Of a stretch of DNA of 64,000 nt, positions 1-12,600 are shown piece after piece. This stretch comes from Anodontia alba (Eukaryota; Mollusca; Bivalvia; Lucinida; Lucinidae). A program made the position numbers and the translations under genes. Numbering within the stretch: the stretch's first letter is position 1; each line of letters starts with the position of its first letter. Below the pieces are notes generated by a model, which saw nothing but the letters and a program-made list of their open reading frames with translations, was not told where the DNA came from and made no database searches. The stretch lies in NCBI GenBank assembly GCA_964016985.1, contig OZ024828.1, forward strand, positions 33,619,136 to 33,683,135. The letters run 5' to 3'.

Positions 1-131
1 GACATTTCGTGCAAATTGTCTCCATTGGAGACAATTTGCAGGAAATGTCAAAACCTGCTTTCATGGAAAAATAAGAAAACAATATTTAAATATGTCCTTT
101 GCAGAATTTTTACCCTGACTGCAAGCGTTAA
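1..131. repeat. GACATTTC hairpin MITE, cut by window start
   Basis: GACATTTCGTGCAAATTGTC / GACAATTTGCAGGAAATGTC hairpin (1-49), then shell TGGAAAAATAAGAAAAC and tail CTTTGCAGAATTTTTACCC. Confidence 0.85.
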
Positions 132-199
132 GGTAAGGCTTTACCACCTTTGAGCAACAGCTGACAGCCTCTGCAAACAGCAAATTGCCTCCCCCTGTA

Positions 200-290
200 T
201 TTGGAATTTTCAGTAAATGGGGGCTACTCTATAAGGAAAGAATTTGCTCCCAGCAAAATTTTTCCTTTAAGAGTGGTCACCAACGGAAGA
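200..290. repeat. GGCTACTCT...TTTGCTCCC MITE core
   Basis: GGGGGCTACTCTATAAGGAA, AGAATTTGCTCCC / AAATTTTTCCTTTAAGAGTG. Outer ends decayed. Confidence 0.7.
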
Positions 291-679
291 AGGAAGACAA
301 GTATCTCCATGTAAGTGTTATTGCCCTTGGATTTGTATCCATTTCCTTCAATTAATTAAAAATTTTCTCGGCAAGTCGTATACATTATTTAATCTAGTCG
401 ACCAGTATTTTTTCAAGAAATTATACATTTTCATAGCTCTAGAAAAGGGAGTAATCGGGATAAAAAGGGTCCTGATTTCTCCACAAAACATACCTTTTAC
501 GGGTTATAAAAATCGCATCAGTGAGACGATTCTGATGAGTACCTTGGAAACACGAACACGCCGGTTGTGTGGTGAACAGAATAATTCTAATTTGTATCAC
601 AACGCTATTGTCATTGGAAAACTAATAAGACAAACAGTTGAACATTTTGGTTCATCATTTTATCTGGAACTATGATATG

Positions 680-830
680 GACCGAGCCATGCGAAAACGT
701 CTTCGGGCACATCGCGGACATCGAAGGCCCAGATCAGCCTGCGCATCCGCGCAGTCTGATCAGGGCCTTCAGTGTCCGCTAACAGAATCATTGGATATTA
801 CAGAATATATGAATGGAGAGCAAAGGCCCG
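680..830. repeat. GCGCATCCGCGC hairpin element, copy
   Basis: GAAGGCCCAGATCAGCCTGC / GCAGTCTGATCAGGGCCTTC with apex GCGCATCCGCGC. The same 150-bp sequence recurs inverted at 3420-3570. Confidence 0.85.
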
Positions 831-1004
831 GATGATACTTTTCCACCGAAAAGGGGTTATTGGGTTCCGTAAAGGAGTTTATAAGTATGATATTACAATT
901 TACATATGACATTTGATAATGAAAAAAGCTTTTAACACCGAAAATGCAAAATGTTAAAAAAAAAGATCAGTGGCACATGTCTGGCTTTCTGCTCAGACAG
1001 TTGT

Positions 1005-1008
<4 letters not shown>

Positions 1009-1067
<59 letters not shown>
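1009..1067. repeat. (GT)n microsatellite
   Basis: Uninterrupted GT run, about 29 units. Confidence 0.97.
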
Positions 1068-1069
<2 letters not shown>

Positions 1070-1693
1070 AATTTTAGAGTAAATCCCAATCAGTTCTAGA
1101 GGCCTATAGAATTTCAGGCGAGCTGTCGAATAGTCATACCATGCTCTATGATAGGCAAAAGTGGTACGATTTATTGCCAATTGTTTAATTAATATTATGG
1201 ACATTTTTATATCATTATCACAATAAGGGGCATGAACAATAGTATATGTGTCCAAGGAACTCTACAATCACAGTAAATAGCATATCAGGCAAATTTCGTA
1301 AAATGAAATGGATGGAACATCTGTACTGGTAACAAAACAACGAAAACAAAGGCAGGATGTCGTTTCAGCGAAACATAACGTTCATGGCAGATTTATACCA
1401 CCATATAAATAAAAAGATTGAAAAGATTTGTTTTAATCATAAATATTAGGGCATGTTTAATGAATCGTTCAGAAGCTGTCCTCCAAAGGATTTTCCCATT
1501 TCTTTTAGGAGCTTTGATTCGTGAAAACAAATTGCGGTGTAGAAATTTTCAGGGGATAATTCGCTTGCTGATATCTCGGAAAAATTCTGACTGACCGTGA
1601 TTTTGAAAATTTGGGAAAGATTCTGACTGATCGTGATTTTGAAGATTTGGAAAAATTCTAACTGACCGTGATTTTGAACATTTCGACTTTAAA

Positions 1694-1760
1694 ATGATAA
1701 GTGTTAGCTTTTTGTTACGCTGCGTTTTACTTTCAAGTATACCAGTAGTGCCTATAACAG
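1694..1760 (+). CDS. Candidate first exon: signal peptide
   Basis: An ATG opens MISVSFLLRCVLLSSIPVVP, a short hydrophobic leader, and is followed at 1761 by a good donor (GTATGT). It ends in phase 1, whereas the next recognised protease exon (9608) needs phase 0, so at least one linking exon between 1761 and 9607 would be required. A secreted protease needs such a leader, which makes this a sensible first exon. A (CAA)n microsatellite begins in the intron right after the donor. The link to the protease is inference. Confidence 0.4.
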
Positions 1761-1766
1761 GTATGT

Positions 1767-1806
<40 letters not shown>

Positions 1807-1921
1807 TGTACCGTATTTATCCTAAATATTCGGACACCTTTTCTCTTTACCATAATTGTCCTAATATTTGGAAAAGCAAATTTTCTTACCGGTTGATGTG
1901 TCTAGAAACTGCTGAATTAGT

Positions 1922-1991
1922 GGCAAATAGTGTAGTCCCGGATCAGACGCCGCGTTCTGCGGCGTCTGATCAGGACCTACACTGTTTGCAC
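1922..1991. repeat. CAAACAGTGT hairpin, apex GACGCCGC
   Basis: GGCAAATAGTGTAG ... GATCAGACGCCGCGTTCTGC / GGCGTCTGATCAGG ... CTACACTGTTTGC. Confidence 0.9.
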
Positions 1992-2313
1992 AGGCATGCA
2001 TGTCCGAATACCTAGAGTAAAACACGGTACCCTAGATTAGATACTTTGTACTTGTTTCACCGCAAAAACATATCTTCAGGGGATAATACTGAAATGCTTC
2101 GTCGAGTCGATTTTGTTGATAGCCCACATCACATTTTCTTTCTCAAAACCGCTCCTTTCCGGACCCACTGATGTAATACTCATTACGCACTATACGCGTG
2201 TGCGTTACATGCGTAATAAAAATAACAATATTTGCAATAAAGGGACACCAACTAACATAAAATATTTCGCTTTTTACTATTGGGGCTGCTCGTAAAGTAA
2301 ATAGTTAATCGCT

Positions 2314-2392
2314 TCCAAAATCGGGGCCACTCTTAACGGAAAGAATATGCTCCCTCCTTTAAGAGTGACCCCTATTTTAGAAGCGATACTAG
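2314..2392. repeat. TCGCTTCCAAAAT MITE
   Basis: ATCGCTTCCAAAATCGGGGC and GACCCCTATTTTAGAAGCGAT are inverted ends; core CTCTTAACGGAAAGAATATG / CCTCCTTTAAGAG. Confidence 0.85.
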
Positions 2393-2726
2393 GAAGTATT
2401 TTTTTTTTTTTTTAAGATTTTTCCTTGGGGTGCGTAACAATAATTACGCTACTGGGAGTTATGCTGCTTTGATGATGAAGATGATGATAGGACATAGTTA
2501 CCGTATTTACCCCAAAAAATGGGACAGATAGTTAATTTGAAACTAGGGTGAATATTTGGTGCCAGCAGAAACGAAGCAACCCACTCCTCCACTTTAGAGT
2601 CTTTCGACCGTTCTAAGGCAGTGGTTCTGCTGGTGTGGGTCTTATGTGGTCTGTGTGGTCTTGTGGCTGCTTGCCACGGGGCTTTTTATGCTTTGTCCTG
2701 TTCGGTGTCTTATTTTTGTGTTTAGT

Positions 2727-2841
2727 AGATCCCAGCGGGCACATGACGTTTATATAACGTCGGCTCAACGTCGTTGCAACGTCATGACGTTGCATCGACG
2801 TTGAGGCGACGTTTTATTAACGCCATGTGCCCGCTGGGATC
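2727..2841. mobile_element. MITE with CCCAGCGGGCACATG ends, copy 1
   Basis: GATCCCAGCGGGCACATGAC at the left and GCCATGTGCCCGCTGGGATC at the right are almost perfect inverted ends. The inside is AACGTCGTTGCAACGTCATG-type palindromes. 115 bp. Confidence 0.9.
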
Positions 2842-2915
2842 CTATCTAGCATTGTGATCATCTTGTTGGGGAAGAGGGAGCTGATTGTTTTGCCTTTATT
2901 TTATTTTATTTTATT

Positions 2916-2946
<31 letters not shown>

Positions 2947-3065
2947 TATATTTATTTATTTTGGTTTGTGGCTTGTGTGCTTTCTGTCATGCTTTTCCTC
3001 TTGGTGTCATAAGCAGGTCATGTTCTGTGATTATGGCTTTTTCTGGGCTCTTCTATATTGTTTTT

Positions 3066-3200
3066 TATGATGATACTACTACTACAACTACTACTACTAC
3101 TAATAATAATAATAAAATGATAATAATTATAATAATAATAATAATAATAATAAAATGATAATAATTTGATAATAATTTTAATTAAAAAAAATAAAAATAA
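3066..3200. repeat. Triplet microsatellites (ACT)n, (AAT)n
   Basis: ACTACTACTACAACTACT... passes into AATAATAATAATAAAATGAT repeats, preceded at 2890-2960 by (TTTTA)n and (TTTA)n. Confidence 0.9.
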
Positions 3201-3339
3201 TAATAACAATAGCCATGTTCAGGATCTACACCGGTTGCCATTCATCCCATAGATTTTATACATTCCAGCTGGTAGTAAAATAAGTTTTTACGAGTAGGTG
3301 TCCGAATATTTAAATAAGGTAGGCCTGACCAAGTGGGCC

Positions 3340-3575
3340 GCGCCAAGAGAAAATGTGTCTTCTAGCATACACAAAATGCGAAAATTCAGATTCATCCCAC
3401 GCATGTGCAAAGTCCAGTCCTGGCATTTGCTCTCCATTGATACATTCCATAGTGTCTAATGATTCTGTTAGCGGACAGCGAAGGCCCTGATCAGACTGCG
3501 CGGATGCGCAGGCTGACCTGGGCCTTCGCTTTCGCATATGCCCGAAGACACTTCTTCGCATGGCACACCCTAAAT
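3340..3575. repeat. GCGCGGATGCGC hairpin element, longer copy
   Basis: GAAGGCCCTGATCAGACTGC / GCAGGCTGACCTGGGCCTTC, followed on one side by the GGCATTTGCTCTCCATTGAT stretch shared with 790-830. Confidence 0.82.
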
Positions 3576-4390
3576 AATGGTGCGAGTCTTATATGTATGT
3601 GTCTAAAGGCTACGTACTTATATTGATTTTCCTCATATATTTTATACATTTTTGCAAATGTTCTATAGACCATAACTTTTTTTTTCCTAGTTTCAAGTGG
3701 TCAATACTTGCCTAACAGCAGTTCCTCTAAACAAATCAAACAAGAAACGGAATGGTAGGTTATATGTCACAAAATCAGCTTCCGCCTATTTGAACCTTGT
3801 AGGAGGTCACGACAGGTGTAAGGGTAATTTTGTACCCTAGATGATTTTCTACTTTCATTATCAAAGCAACCAAACAAAATATGCAAGTTTTTTTTGTTTT
3901 TTTATTTATTTTTTTTTCAATATGTACTGCAGAATTTCCTGAATTATACAGACTGACCAATTCTGGCATCAAAGCAGACTAAAACACTTTATGACAGTCA
4001 CAAAATATATGGCATTATCTTCCGCTAGGTGGCATTTTTCAAGTACTGACCTATCTGATTTCAGCATCCTTGGTACGGAACCGGACTACTTTTCAAGACA
4101 TTATCTTCCGCTTGGTGGCATTTGTTGTTTTGACGGTTGTTTTGACGGTTTTCCCAAAATCTATATTTAGATACTGTATACAAAGATTTGCACTGAACAA
4201 TTTTTTTTTTTTTTTTAATTATTTTTCCCGTTTGAAATTATTATATTTTTAATAAATTTAGAGCGAAAAACAAGCTTGATTTCTCCAGACATATTATTTA
4301 TAGTCGTTTTCCGCTTGCTACTTTTTAGCGACAGAGTTTTGAGTTATGCGCACCGCGTATTAATATTATCCAGTATAGGATAGTGTTGTT

Positions 4391-4689
4391 TGTGTTGAGG
4401 TTTTACGGCCCAGTCAACCCAATGGGTCATGTCGAGCGCGGTCAGTTTACCTAACCACACGTTTACTGGGCAGGCTTAGTCCTCTAAACGGTTAACCAGT
4501 ATTGTGCACATTCTTTCGCCAGAAACTGACAACTACCCTTCTTGAACCAGCGGAAGGGAGAGAATGACCGTAGAAAATATTTCATGATCAATCTCCACGA
4601 AAGAATGTTGCCGACTTCGGCGGGGGTTGAACCCGCGACCTCCTGGTCTCCAGTCGGACGGCGCATCCAACTGAGCCACCGAGGCAGGC
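4391..4689 (-). mobile_element. tRNA-derived SINE, copy 1
   Basis: On the minus strand it starts GGTGGCTCAGTTGGATGCGC (A-box-like) and has GCGGGTTCAACCCCCGCCG (B box), then a non-tRNA body to TTACTGGGC...TTTTACGGCCCAG...AACACAAAC. Flanking AGGATAGTG occurs at 4377-4385 and 4693-4701, consistent with a target duplication. RNA polymerase III type promoter; no protein. Confidence 0.85.
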
Positions 4690-5030
4690 TACAGGATAGT
4701 GATGTGTCATAGCAGAGAGGTCAATCTTCGAAGAATATGGCATACGCAGGCAACGAATGTATGGAACTATTTATTATGGAACTATTTTCGTATGTAAACC
4801 AACCCGGTGCTCTATAAAATTTAGCAGCCCGTGACATTTTAGTTTTCTTTCTAGTAAAATGTGCTTAATACCTAGTGCTTACTACTTAGTATATATAGAC
4901 TAGTGTTTAAACCCATTTTGACTGAATAAACCCCACCCCCACCCTTCCCACTATTTATTGGAGGAGTCGAATTTCAATTTTAAATATGTCAGGCTATGAG
5001 ATATTCCTAGAGAAAACTGCCTAAACTATT

Positions 5031-5099
5031 TGCAAACAGGAAAGACCCTGATCCGACGCCGCATTCTGCGCGTCCGATCTGGGTCTGCACTGTTTGCCA
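5031..5099. repeat. CAAACAG hairpin, apex GACGCCGC (one arm shortened)
   Basis: TGCAAACAGGAAAGACCCTG, apex CCGACGCCGCATTCTGCGCG, partner GGGTCTGCACTGTTTGCC. Confidence 0.85.
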
Positions 5100-5876
5100 G
5101 TTACCCTTTAGGGGTTCTTCAGGCTAAAATGGGTTAATATCTAGTTGTGGGGCAGTGGGTCGGCAAATGACATCCCGATTGTAATGTAATAACTTATGTC
5201 TTATCTAATGGTTTGCTACTGGCATATAGAAAATGTTTCAACAGGGCGTCGCTGTAATATCATAATGTTCTAACTGGCTTTTTTTCATTTTTTGAGAAAA
5301 GCGCAATCAAAACTCTTAGTCTTAATATCTTTGTTTCTGATGAACGCATTGAGGCGATTCTAATGAGTACACACAACATACATTTTTATTGATAAAATCA
5401 GAAAATTTCCTCAGCATATCTTTGATATATGTTTTCTTAAGCTGTCGAAGAATTTCCTAGGGACTCAAAAAACGAGTTCGAATCAGCCACGGTAAACGAG
5501 CCATCAGTGTTCGAGTCATTGAAAGTTTACTGTGTGTCTTAGTTTCGGGCATTTTGGCGTATAAATGCTAGACAGTAATTCACTGTACCTCTGAAGCATC
5601 CTAGGGAAATATAAATATGCTGTCATTTATTTTGAAAAGACTTGGACATTGTGGTTCCGTTTCACTGATGCTAACATTGCAATTTTCTTGCCATCTGTCT
5701 TGGTATGCTCTCCTGTGCCTTCCAGAGAACTGATCACGTGACTTGACTCTGAGGTACTGATTGGCAACAGTCGGATTTTTTAATTCATGTGGGCATTCGG
5801 ATTTTCATTTAAAAGTCAAATTTCGACATACGACAGCATGATACTATAAATAGCTCTTTTCAGTGTAGCGTTACAT

Positions 5877-6043
5877 AGAGTTTATTTATTTGTTTTGATC
5901 GATTAAGGAGAAATAATTCTCTAGTGTTCTAAGGCTTGCGCGTAAAAAACGAGTGAGAGAAGCGAACGAGTTTTTTACACGAAAGCCTTAGAACACGCTT
6001 GAATTATTTCTCCGTAATCGATCAAAACAAACAAATAAACTCT
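5877..6043. repeat. 165-bp long palindrome
   Basis: AGAGTTTATTTATTTGTTTT ... AATTCTCTAGTGTTCTAAGG / CCTTAGAACACGCTTGAATT ... AAAACAAACAAATAAACTCT; centre GAGTGAGAGAAGCGAAC. Arms about 90% complementary; MITE-like but ends not assigned to a family. Confidence 0.85.
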
Positions 6044-6484
6044 TTATTACATTTTCATTCATGTTTTAGCTTTGAATTTTCACATTCAGCCGTTATGATT
6101 TCCTACCTAAATAGTTCCAGTCAGTGCATGAATTTCAGGAAGCGTGATTTATTTTGAAAATCAGTCGCCATCTTGTTTTCATTTTAATGCAAAAATCATC
6201 TGTGCTTGAAATACGGAGTCAACAGTGTCACAAAAGTTGAACTGGATTATAAAAAAAATCATACTTTTTATTTACGTTGCAGGTCTTTCCTCAAAAATCG
6301 CAAACTGGACGTGAAAATTGCCGTCTGATCTCCATCATTTTATCAAATCCGCGAAACGTCAGCTATTGTTATTGTTGTTATCAACAACGTCAGCAACGTC
6401 GCCTAGCAATTATGACGTCAAAACGTTCGAAATGAAATAATTCGCTCGGTGAATTATCGATTCTACTCCTCGCCCACATAGCCA

Positions 6485-6940
6485 ATGGTTAAACTCAGTG
6501 ATTTATTATGCAACAAATCACTGGGCGGAAGAATGCGACGCTATCTGGCGCCGTTCCGACGTCATTTGGACACTTTGCTGACGTCAGTCCGTTTCCACGA
6601 CGTTAGACGGTGTAATGTCATTTTTCTCACGTCAACAACGTCAGAAATGCATGTAAACGTCAGTGTTACAGTCAAAACTGTTGGCGGGATTTTTGTTTTC
6701 GCTGGCGGAAAGTTTGAAGATTCTGAAGGATACAATTCCTTTTTCGCCGTTTTCTATGTGTTAGAAGCGAAATAGATCAGCTCTTGTGCGTGATTTGTTG
6801 AGTAATAAATCACAGTTTGTCGGTCAGTTGTAAGAAGATAAATCACTCGCGCTGCGCGCTCGTGATTTGATCTACTTTACAACTGACCTCCAAACAGGGA
6901 TTTATTACTAAACAAATCACTGCTAGAGCTGATCTGTTTC
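6485..6940. repeat. Palindromic element, GTGATTTATTA arms
   Basis: AGTGATTTATTATGCAACAA opens it; from 6775, GATCAGCTCTTGTGCGTGAT ... GTCAGTTGTAAGAAGATAAA / TTTGATCTACTTTACAACTG ... CAAATCACTGCTAGAGCTGA fold back on each other. The frame 6485-6775 is probably a by-product. Confidence 0.7.
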
Positions 6941-7254
6941 TTAATTAGAATTCACTGAGAAATCTCAGTAAGTCACTGCTGAAAATGGAATAAAGTGGTA
7001 TAACCAAATTATATGACCCTGCTCACTTATGGTTTTAATTGGGCATATAAGCTCAATGATGTGCCATATACTAAACCAGCGAAAATAAGACCCAGCCTGT
7101 GCCCCTACACCGTCTGTTCAGTCTTCGCAGTTTGCTGCATGAATTCCACAAGGTCTATAGCTTGTTCATGCGAATAAGGAAGATTCTGCTCAAACTGCAT
7201 GCATAGCTAGATAAGGGGGTGGGGGAGGGGGCGGGGTAGCCACATAATATTTTT

Positions 7255-7360
7255 CTTATTTCTCCAGAAAAACATATGCTGTGGGTACTCATTAGAAGCG
7301 CCTTGGTAAGGCGCTTCTAATGAGTACCCACAACATATGGTTTTCTGAGAAATAAGAAAA
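7255..7360. repeat. Hairpin, GGGTACTCATTAGAAGCGCC core
   Basis: Arms CATATGCTGTGGGTACTCAT / ATGAGTACCCACAACATATG, apex AGAAGCGCCTTGGTAAGGCG. Outer shell TTCTTATTTCTCCAGAAAA on both sides. Confidence 0.9.
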
Positions 7361-7734
7361 CTATCAGACTCAGAGTACTTTTCGATTGTAAAGCTCGCTT
7401 GATCTGGAGCGATGCATGCAGTCTGTCCGGAGTCTTCGCTTCTCACAAGCCATACAGTTGGTTTTTATTCTGATTAAACTTTTATTTAAAGCCCATGTCA
7501 TACCTGCCAATTTACCTGGAAAAATCCAAGAACGAAACATACGAATACAAAACCTAGGAGCGACGGGGAAAATTGCCGAAACCACCGGGGGAATGGTTTT
7601 TCCTGAAGAGATTTCTGCTACACTAGAGATTGATGGTTGGGAGGCCAAAACAGTTCAAGCTAGGCGAACTAAGAAACAGCGATTACCTGTTGTTGAAGAA
7701 ATTGGCTTTTATGAAACAAAGAAGAAGAAAATGG

Positions 7735-8260
7735 TGGCACCGGTAAATTTTGTTTTGTGTTCAGATATGGTCGCACCTGCAGTAATATTGTTTCTGTATT
7801 CAGATATGTGCACACAGCCAGTTGTTTTATATATTCAGAAGTGGGAACACCGACAAATGGTTCTTTCTGTCTGAAACGGTTACACGAATACACTGAATAA
7901 TATCTGTACATAAATAAAATCGCACCTGTAATTGTTTCTGTATTCAAAAACGGTCGCAAAACTCTATTCAGAAACGGTCGCATCAATATTATGGCTTCTG
8001 TATTCAAACTACTCGCATCTGTAATTGTTTCTGTATTCAGAAAAGGTCGCAAAACTGTATTCAGACACGGTCGCACCAACAAGTGCTTCTTTATTCAAAA
8101 TCATCGCACCTGAAATTGTTTCTGTATTCAGAAATGGTCGTAAAACTGAATTCAGAAAGGTTCGCAATACTGAATTCAAAAATGGTCGGACCAATAATTG
8201 CTTCTATATTCAAAATCATCGTATCTGTAATGGTTTCTGTTTTCAGAACCGGTGGTAAAA
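7735..8260. repeat. Degenerate minisatellite, TTTCTGTATTCAGAAA units
   Basis: TGTTTCTGTATTCAGAAA, AACTGTATTCAGAAACGGTC and GGTCGCACC alternate about 15 times. Units themselves are near-palindromic (CTGTATTCAG), which is why long frames are open on both strands. Confidence 0.85.
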
Positions 8261-8286
8261 GCAAGAGTTCGGACAATATGGCCTCA

Positions 8287-8342
8287 GCAAACATTGTAGA
8301 CTCAGATCAGACGCACAGAACGCGGCGTCTACAGTGTTTGCC
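8287..8342. repeat. CAAACATTGT hairpin, asymmetric
   Basis: CAAACATTGTAGACTCAGAT, apex GACGCACAGAACGCGGCGTC, then CTACAGTGTTTG; part of the right arm is deleted. Confidence 0.8.
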
Positions 8343-8689
8343 ATTCACCAACCAGTTCTCCAGGCTCATTTACACGTTAATTATTCAGATTTTAGTATGG
8401 CGAGGAGTTTTGGTATACAAGTATTTAAGTATATACGGTAATGCGTTTGCTTAAGATTACATTGATGTGTTCTACAGTAACCAAATACAATCAAACCTGT
8501 GTCAAGCAAGCACCTATGGAAAGGCCAAAAATTGGTTGCTTAAGACAGGTGCTTGCTTAATACAAGTAAATTTTCATCTTTTTTACCTTTAATGCGATCT
8601 GCATTGGTGACTTGTTCGGACAGATAATTGCTTAATACAGGTGGCTTTTAAGATTTGATGGTAATACTTTCTCAGCTACCATTCTTCTT

Positions 8690-8772
8690 GAATCTATATT
8701 GCACCGTTATCGGCTGCTCGACAGGATTCCTGTCGGTCTGTCGAGCCGATAACGGTGCGATATAGATTTAAA
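8690..8772. repeat. GCACCGTTATCGGCT hairpin
   Basis: AATCTATATTGCACCGTTAT / ATAACGGTGCGATATAGATT, apex CGGCTGCTCGACAGG...TGTCGAGCCG. Confidence 0.9.
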
Positions 8773-9129
8773 TAGAATGGTATCTGAATTTAGTGGACAA
8801 CAAAGGCCTGAACAGACTGCGAGAATGTTCAGATTGCTACAGTTCTAATGCTTCATAGACAAACTTTCATGTTTATTTATTTATTTATTTATTTATACAT
8901 TATTTTATTTATACATTATTTTAAGAGAGTAAGCACATTTAGCTATACAGCTAGTCTACCATGTGGCCTCCCTAAAATCTATTCTACAACAATATATACA
9001 AATATTATATAATTATAATTATTACTAACCAGTTAAACATGAAAATAACAACAGTCATCCAAATACTGTAAATATAAAATGACAATAAAAGCAAATTACA
9101 GTTTTTAAGATCATCATTGTAAGACGATA

Positions 9130-9326
9130 TATACACTACAACCTCTTTATAACACGGTTCGTTATAACACGATTTTGGATATAACACGGTTCAAAGATGG
9201 ATCCCAAAAATGGTCATTTTTCAATATAATCTATACATTTTTGTTTGGATACAACACGGTTGTTTAACTAACACGGTTTATGCTATGGACCCAAACAGTA
9301 GTGTTATAAAGAGGTTGTGGTGTATA
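9130..9326. mobile_element. pogo-like MITE, AACCTCTTTATAACAC ends
   Basis: TATACACTACAACCTCTTTA and AAAGAGGTTGTGGTGTATA are inverted ends with TA at both flanks; the interior repeats ATAACACGGTT. About 190 bp. Confidence 0.82.
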
Positions 9327-9607
9327 ACAGTTTAGATGCACTGATGGTTAGTGCAAACATTGTATCAACAAGCACCAGTAATAAGCAATACCTGAGCGAG
9401 AACGCGGGGACGAGAGACATGTGGCGGAAACCAATGTCCAAAACAGCATGTCTCGTCATCGGAACTCGGCAAGGGAAATGCTCAAGGCCAAGTCGACACA
9501 TTGCATATGCATATGTATGGCACAATGCATATGCATATGTATGGCACGACCAAGATATTCTTACTGTCTTTAATGTTAGCGTGGTTTTATTTTAATACTT
9601 TCTACAG

Positions 9608-9691
9608 GACACGACGTTTTACACCAGTTCTGATGGCTCGTTTGCATGTCAGCCGAAAGACAACGGAATCAACAAGAATGATTGCTCTTTG
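9608..9691 (+). CDS. Protease exon: propeptide part 1
   Basis: Acceptor TTTCTACAG at 9607 and donor GTATGTC at 9692, phase 0 to 0, 28 codons. It reads DTTFYTSSDGSFACQPK and ends NKNDCSL, with two cysteines. The frame continues smoothly into the next exon (TGVVFGETENC). It is assigned to the propeptide because it precedes the furin sites; sequence similarity alone would not identify it. Confidence 0.65.
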
Positions 9692-12600
9692 GTATGTCAG
9701 CTATTTTTGTCAAATAAAACGTATGTTTCTGTGTATAGGCATAAATGTAGTTCTTTAATGCATAACATACTGAGTAAAACCTTCAGCAGACGACCTTTAG
9801 ATTTTTCGAATTTTTCACAGAAAATGGGTTTTGGTATTTCAAGCAAATCCTTAGGAGACAAAAGTGACACGAAATGTCAATGCCTTTTTTTTCTGGGGAA
9901 GACAAAGAATAAAATCATAATGTTGTCTGTCGAATTCTTAGGAGACAATGTGAATGAAATGTCAAAGCCAGTTTTCTGGGAAAAATAAGAAAAATATTTC
10001 AATATGTCCTCTGCTGAAACTTTTACCTAGCATTGTTTGACATTAAGATTTGCCCCAGTTTCTCAAATGCCGACAGCTTGTGTGGACAGGAATCTATTTC
10101 CCTAGTACTAAAAATCTTTCACACACTCTTAAATGAAAGAATTTGCTCACATAAAGACAATTTATGCAGATCGAATTTGCTTCCCTGGAATTTAACGCTT
10201 AGCATGCTGGGAAAAATTGAGCAGATGACATTTTGAAATAATCTTTTTTTCCCAGAAAAAAAAAGGTTAGACATTTCATGTTAATTGTCAGGAGAAAATT
10301 TTCATGAAATACCTACGGAGCCCCGGAGGGGACATTTCTTTTCCAATATTTTGCAGAAAGGAAATCAAAACAATAAAAGTAGAATGGAAATGAAAACAAA
10401 AATTACGTCGTTTAAACGATATAATATATCGTTTAAACGACATCTTTATCTTTATTCCTAAACAGTAGAATGGAAATTGAAACAAAATATATGTCGTTTA
10501 AACGATATTTTTATATTTCCATTATGAAAGATCAGAATGAAAATTCAAACACAAACAAGAGGCCCATTGGCCACGGCTCACTCACCTGAGTGAAATAGCA
10601 ACTGCTGATATGCAGGTGTTATACAACATTTTTTTTTCTATCCTGTCATGGCAAGTAATAAAAGGACTATCATTTGGTGGGAATCTGAATGCTTTCTGTG
10701 TTATTAAGCCTTATGTGAATTTGAGGGGGCAGGGACTAGCCCATAGCGATCCTTGGCTGGTGTCATTGAATGCACCTTATTATCATGAACAACAATATAT
10801 ATGGTTTAGGGGTGAGGATCTGAACGGTTCCTGAGATATTAAGCCTTGTATGAACTGAAGCGGTCGGACATACCCCCAGAAGACCACAGGTCAGTGTCAT
10901 TGAATATATCTTATCATAAAGAACAATATATATGGTTTAGGGGTGGGGTTCTGGACGGTTCCTGAGATATTAAGACTTGTATGAAGAGAAGGGGTCGGGC
11001 ATACCCCGAGGGGACCACAGGTCTGTGTCACTGGATGTGTCTTATCATAAGGAACAATATATATGGTTTAAGCGTAGGGATCTGAACGGTTCCCGAGATA
11101 TTAAGACTTATGTGAACTAAAGGGGTTGGGCATACCCTAAAGGGACCACAGATCTGTTTCACTGGATGTTTCTTATCATAAGGAACAACAATATATATGG
11201 TTTAGGGGCGGGGTTCTGAATGGTTCCCGAGATCTTAAGACTTATGTGAACTGGAGGGGGGGGGGGGGTAGGGTATACCACCTGGCGACCCATGGCTGGT
11301 GTCATTGGATACATCTTATCATAAGGAACAAGAATATATACGGTTTAGAGGTGGGAATATGAATAGTTTCTGATATATTTTGCTTTCATGAACAGGGGAG
11401 GGAGATTCTGAATGGTTTAAGGCCTTTATGAAGTGAAGTTAGTGGGGCATGCCCCTAGGGGACCCCAGGTCAGTGTCACTGGATGCATCTTATCATGAAG
11501 AATATAAATATATATGGTTTATCGGTGGAGATCTGAATGGTTTCAGTGATATAAGCCTTTTATGAAATGAAGGGGGTGGGGCATGCTCTCACAGGGACCC
11601 TTTGAAACCCATTTGCAAAACTTCATATCCATATCTATCATACCTCAGATTTCAAAACAATCCGTCCAGTGGTTATTGAGAACTTATCCGGACAAAATTA
11701 GGACAGATTTTAGCATGCCCAGGGGAGCCTTTGGGTCCGCCATTTTGAAGTTTGAACTCTTTGTAACTCTACTGCACAACTTTATAATCATATTTATCAT
11801 ATCCCAAAATTTCAGACCAATCCTTCTAGCGGTTACTGAGAACTTGTGCGGACAGAATTTGGACAGAAAGAAATGAAAGAATTTGGGCAGAAAAAAAAAG
11901 TAGGAGAAAAGAAAATAAAAACAAGAAACAGAACAAAAACCAGGGCCCATTTGTTCAAAGCGTCGTTAGCTTAACGAGCTCGTTAAGGGTCATTTCGTTA
12001 ACAGCGGATTCAATATACAATATTCTGATATTTTTTGCTGAAAAAATGTGCACTGCAAAAGCTACTCACATTTTTCAGCAAAAAATTTCAGCATATTTGC
12101 GTACCACTCGATGTAAATTTCAACGAAACGTTAACTAACGACATCATTAGTTTTGAACAACTGGGCCCTGTAAATCTCCCCACTTCGATTGGGAGACTTA
12201 ATTAGTGTGCTTGTGTGCTTTTGAAGGAGTTGTCATTTATTTATTTATTTTTAAAATTTTATCTTGCCATAGCAACCAAACAAAATTATGGCTGATCATA
12301 AAACTAAACTGGGTAGACAACAGATGATCATAACTGCCAAAGATGGTTCACATCACTTCACTGGTTATAGAGAAAATGCAAATTAACCATTTTCCAATTA
12401 TAAGTCTATGGGATCTTTCTGCTGCCTTAGCAACCAAGCTAAGAGGCAGACCACCGCTATTTTAGCTATCATTAAACACCTTACCCAAGCAACATTGCTA
12501 CAAATAAGGGACAAGCGGCTTCAATGGTTTTGGAGGAGTTGTCGTTTGATAGTGCATACGGACATACGGACGACCAGACGGACGACCGGACGGACGGACG

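Noticed and set aside
7416..7874. Plus-strand frame with normal-looking residues (GATGKIAETTGGMVFPEE)
   Set aside because: It begins inside an H2-type hairpin flank and runs into a minisatellite; the opposite strand is equally open. Possible missing propeptide exon, but not supported enough to call.
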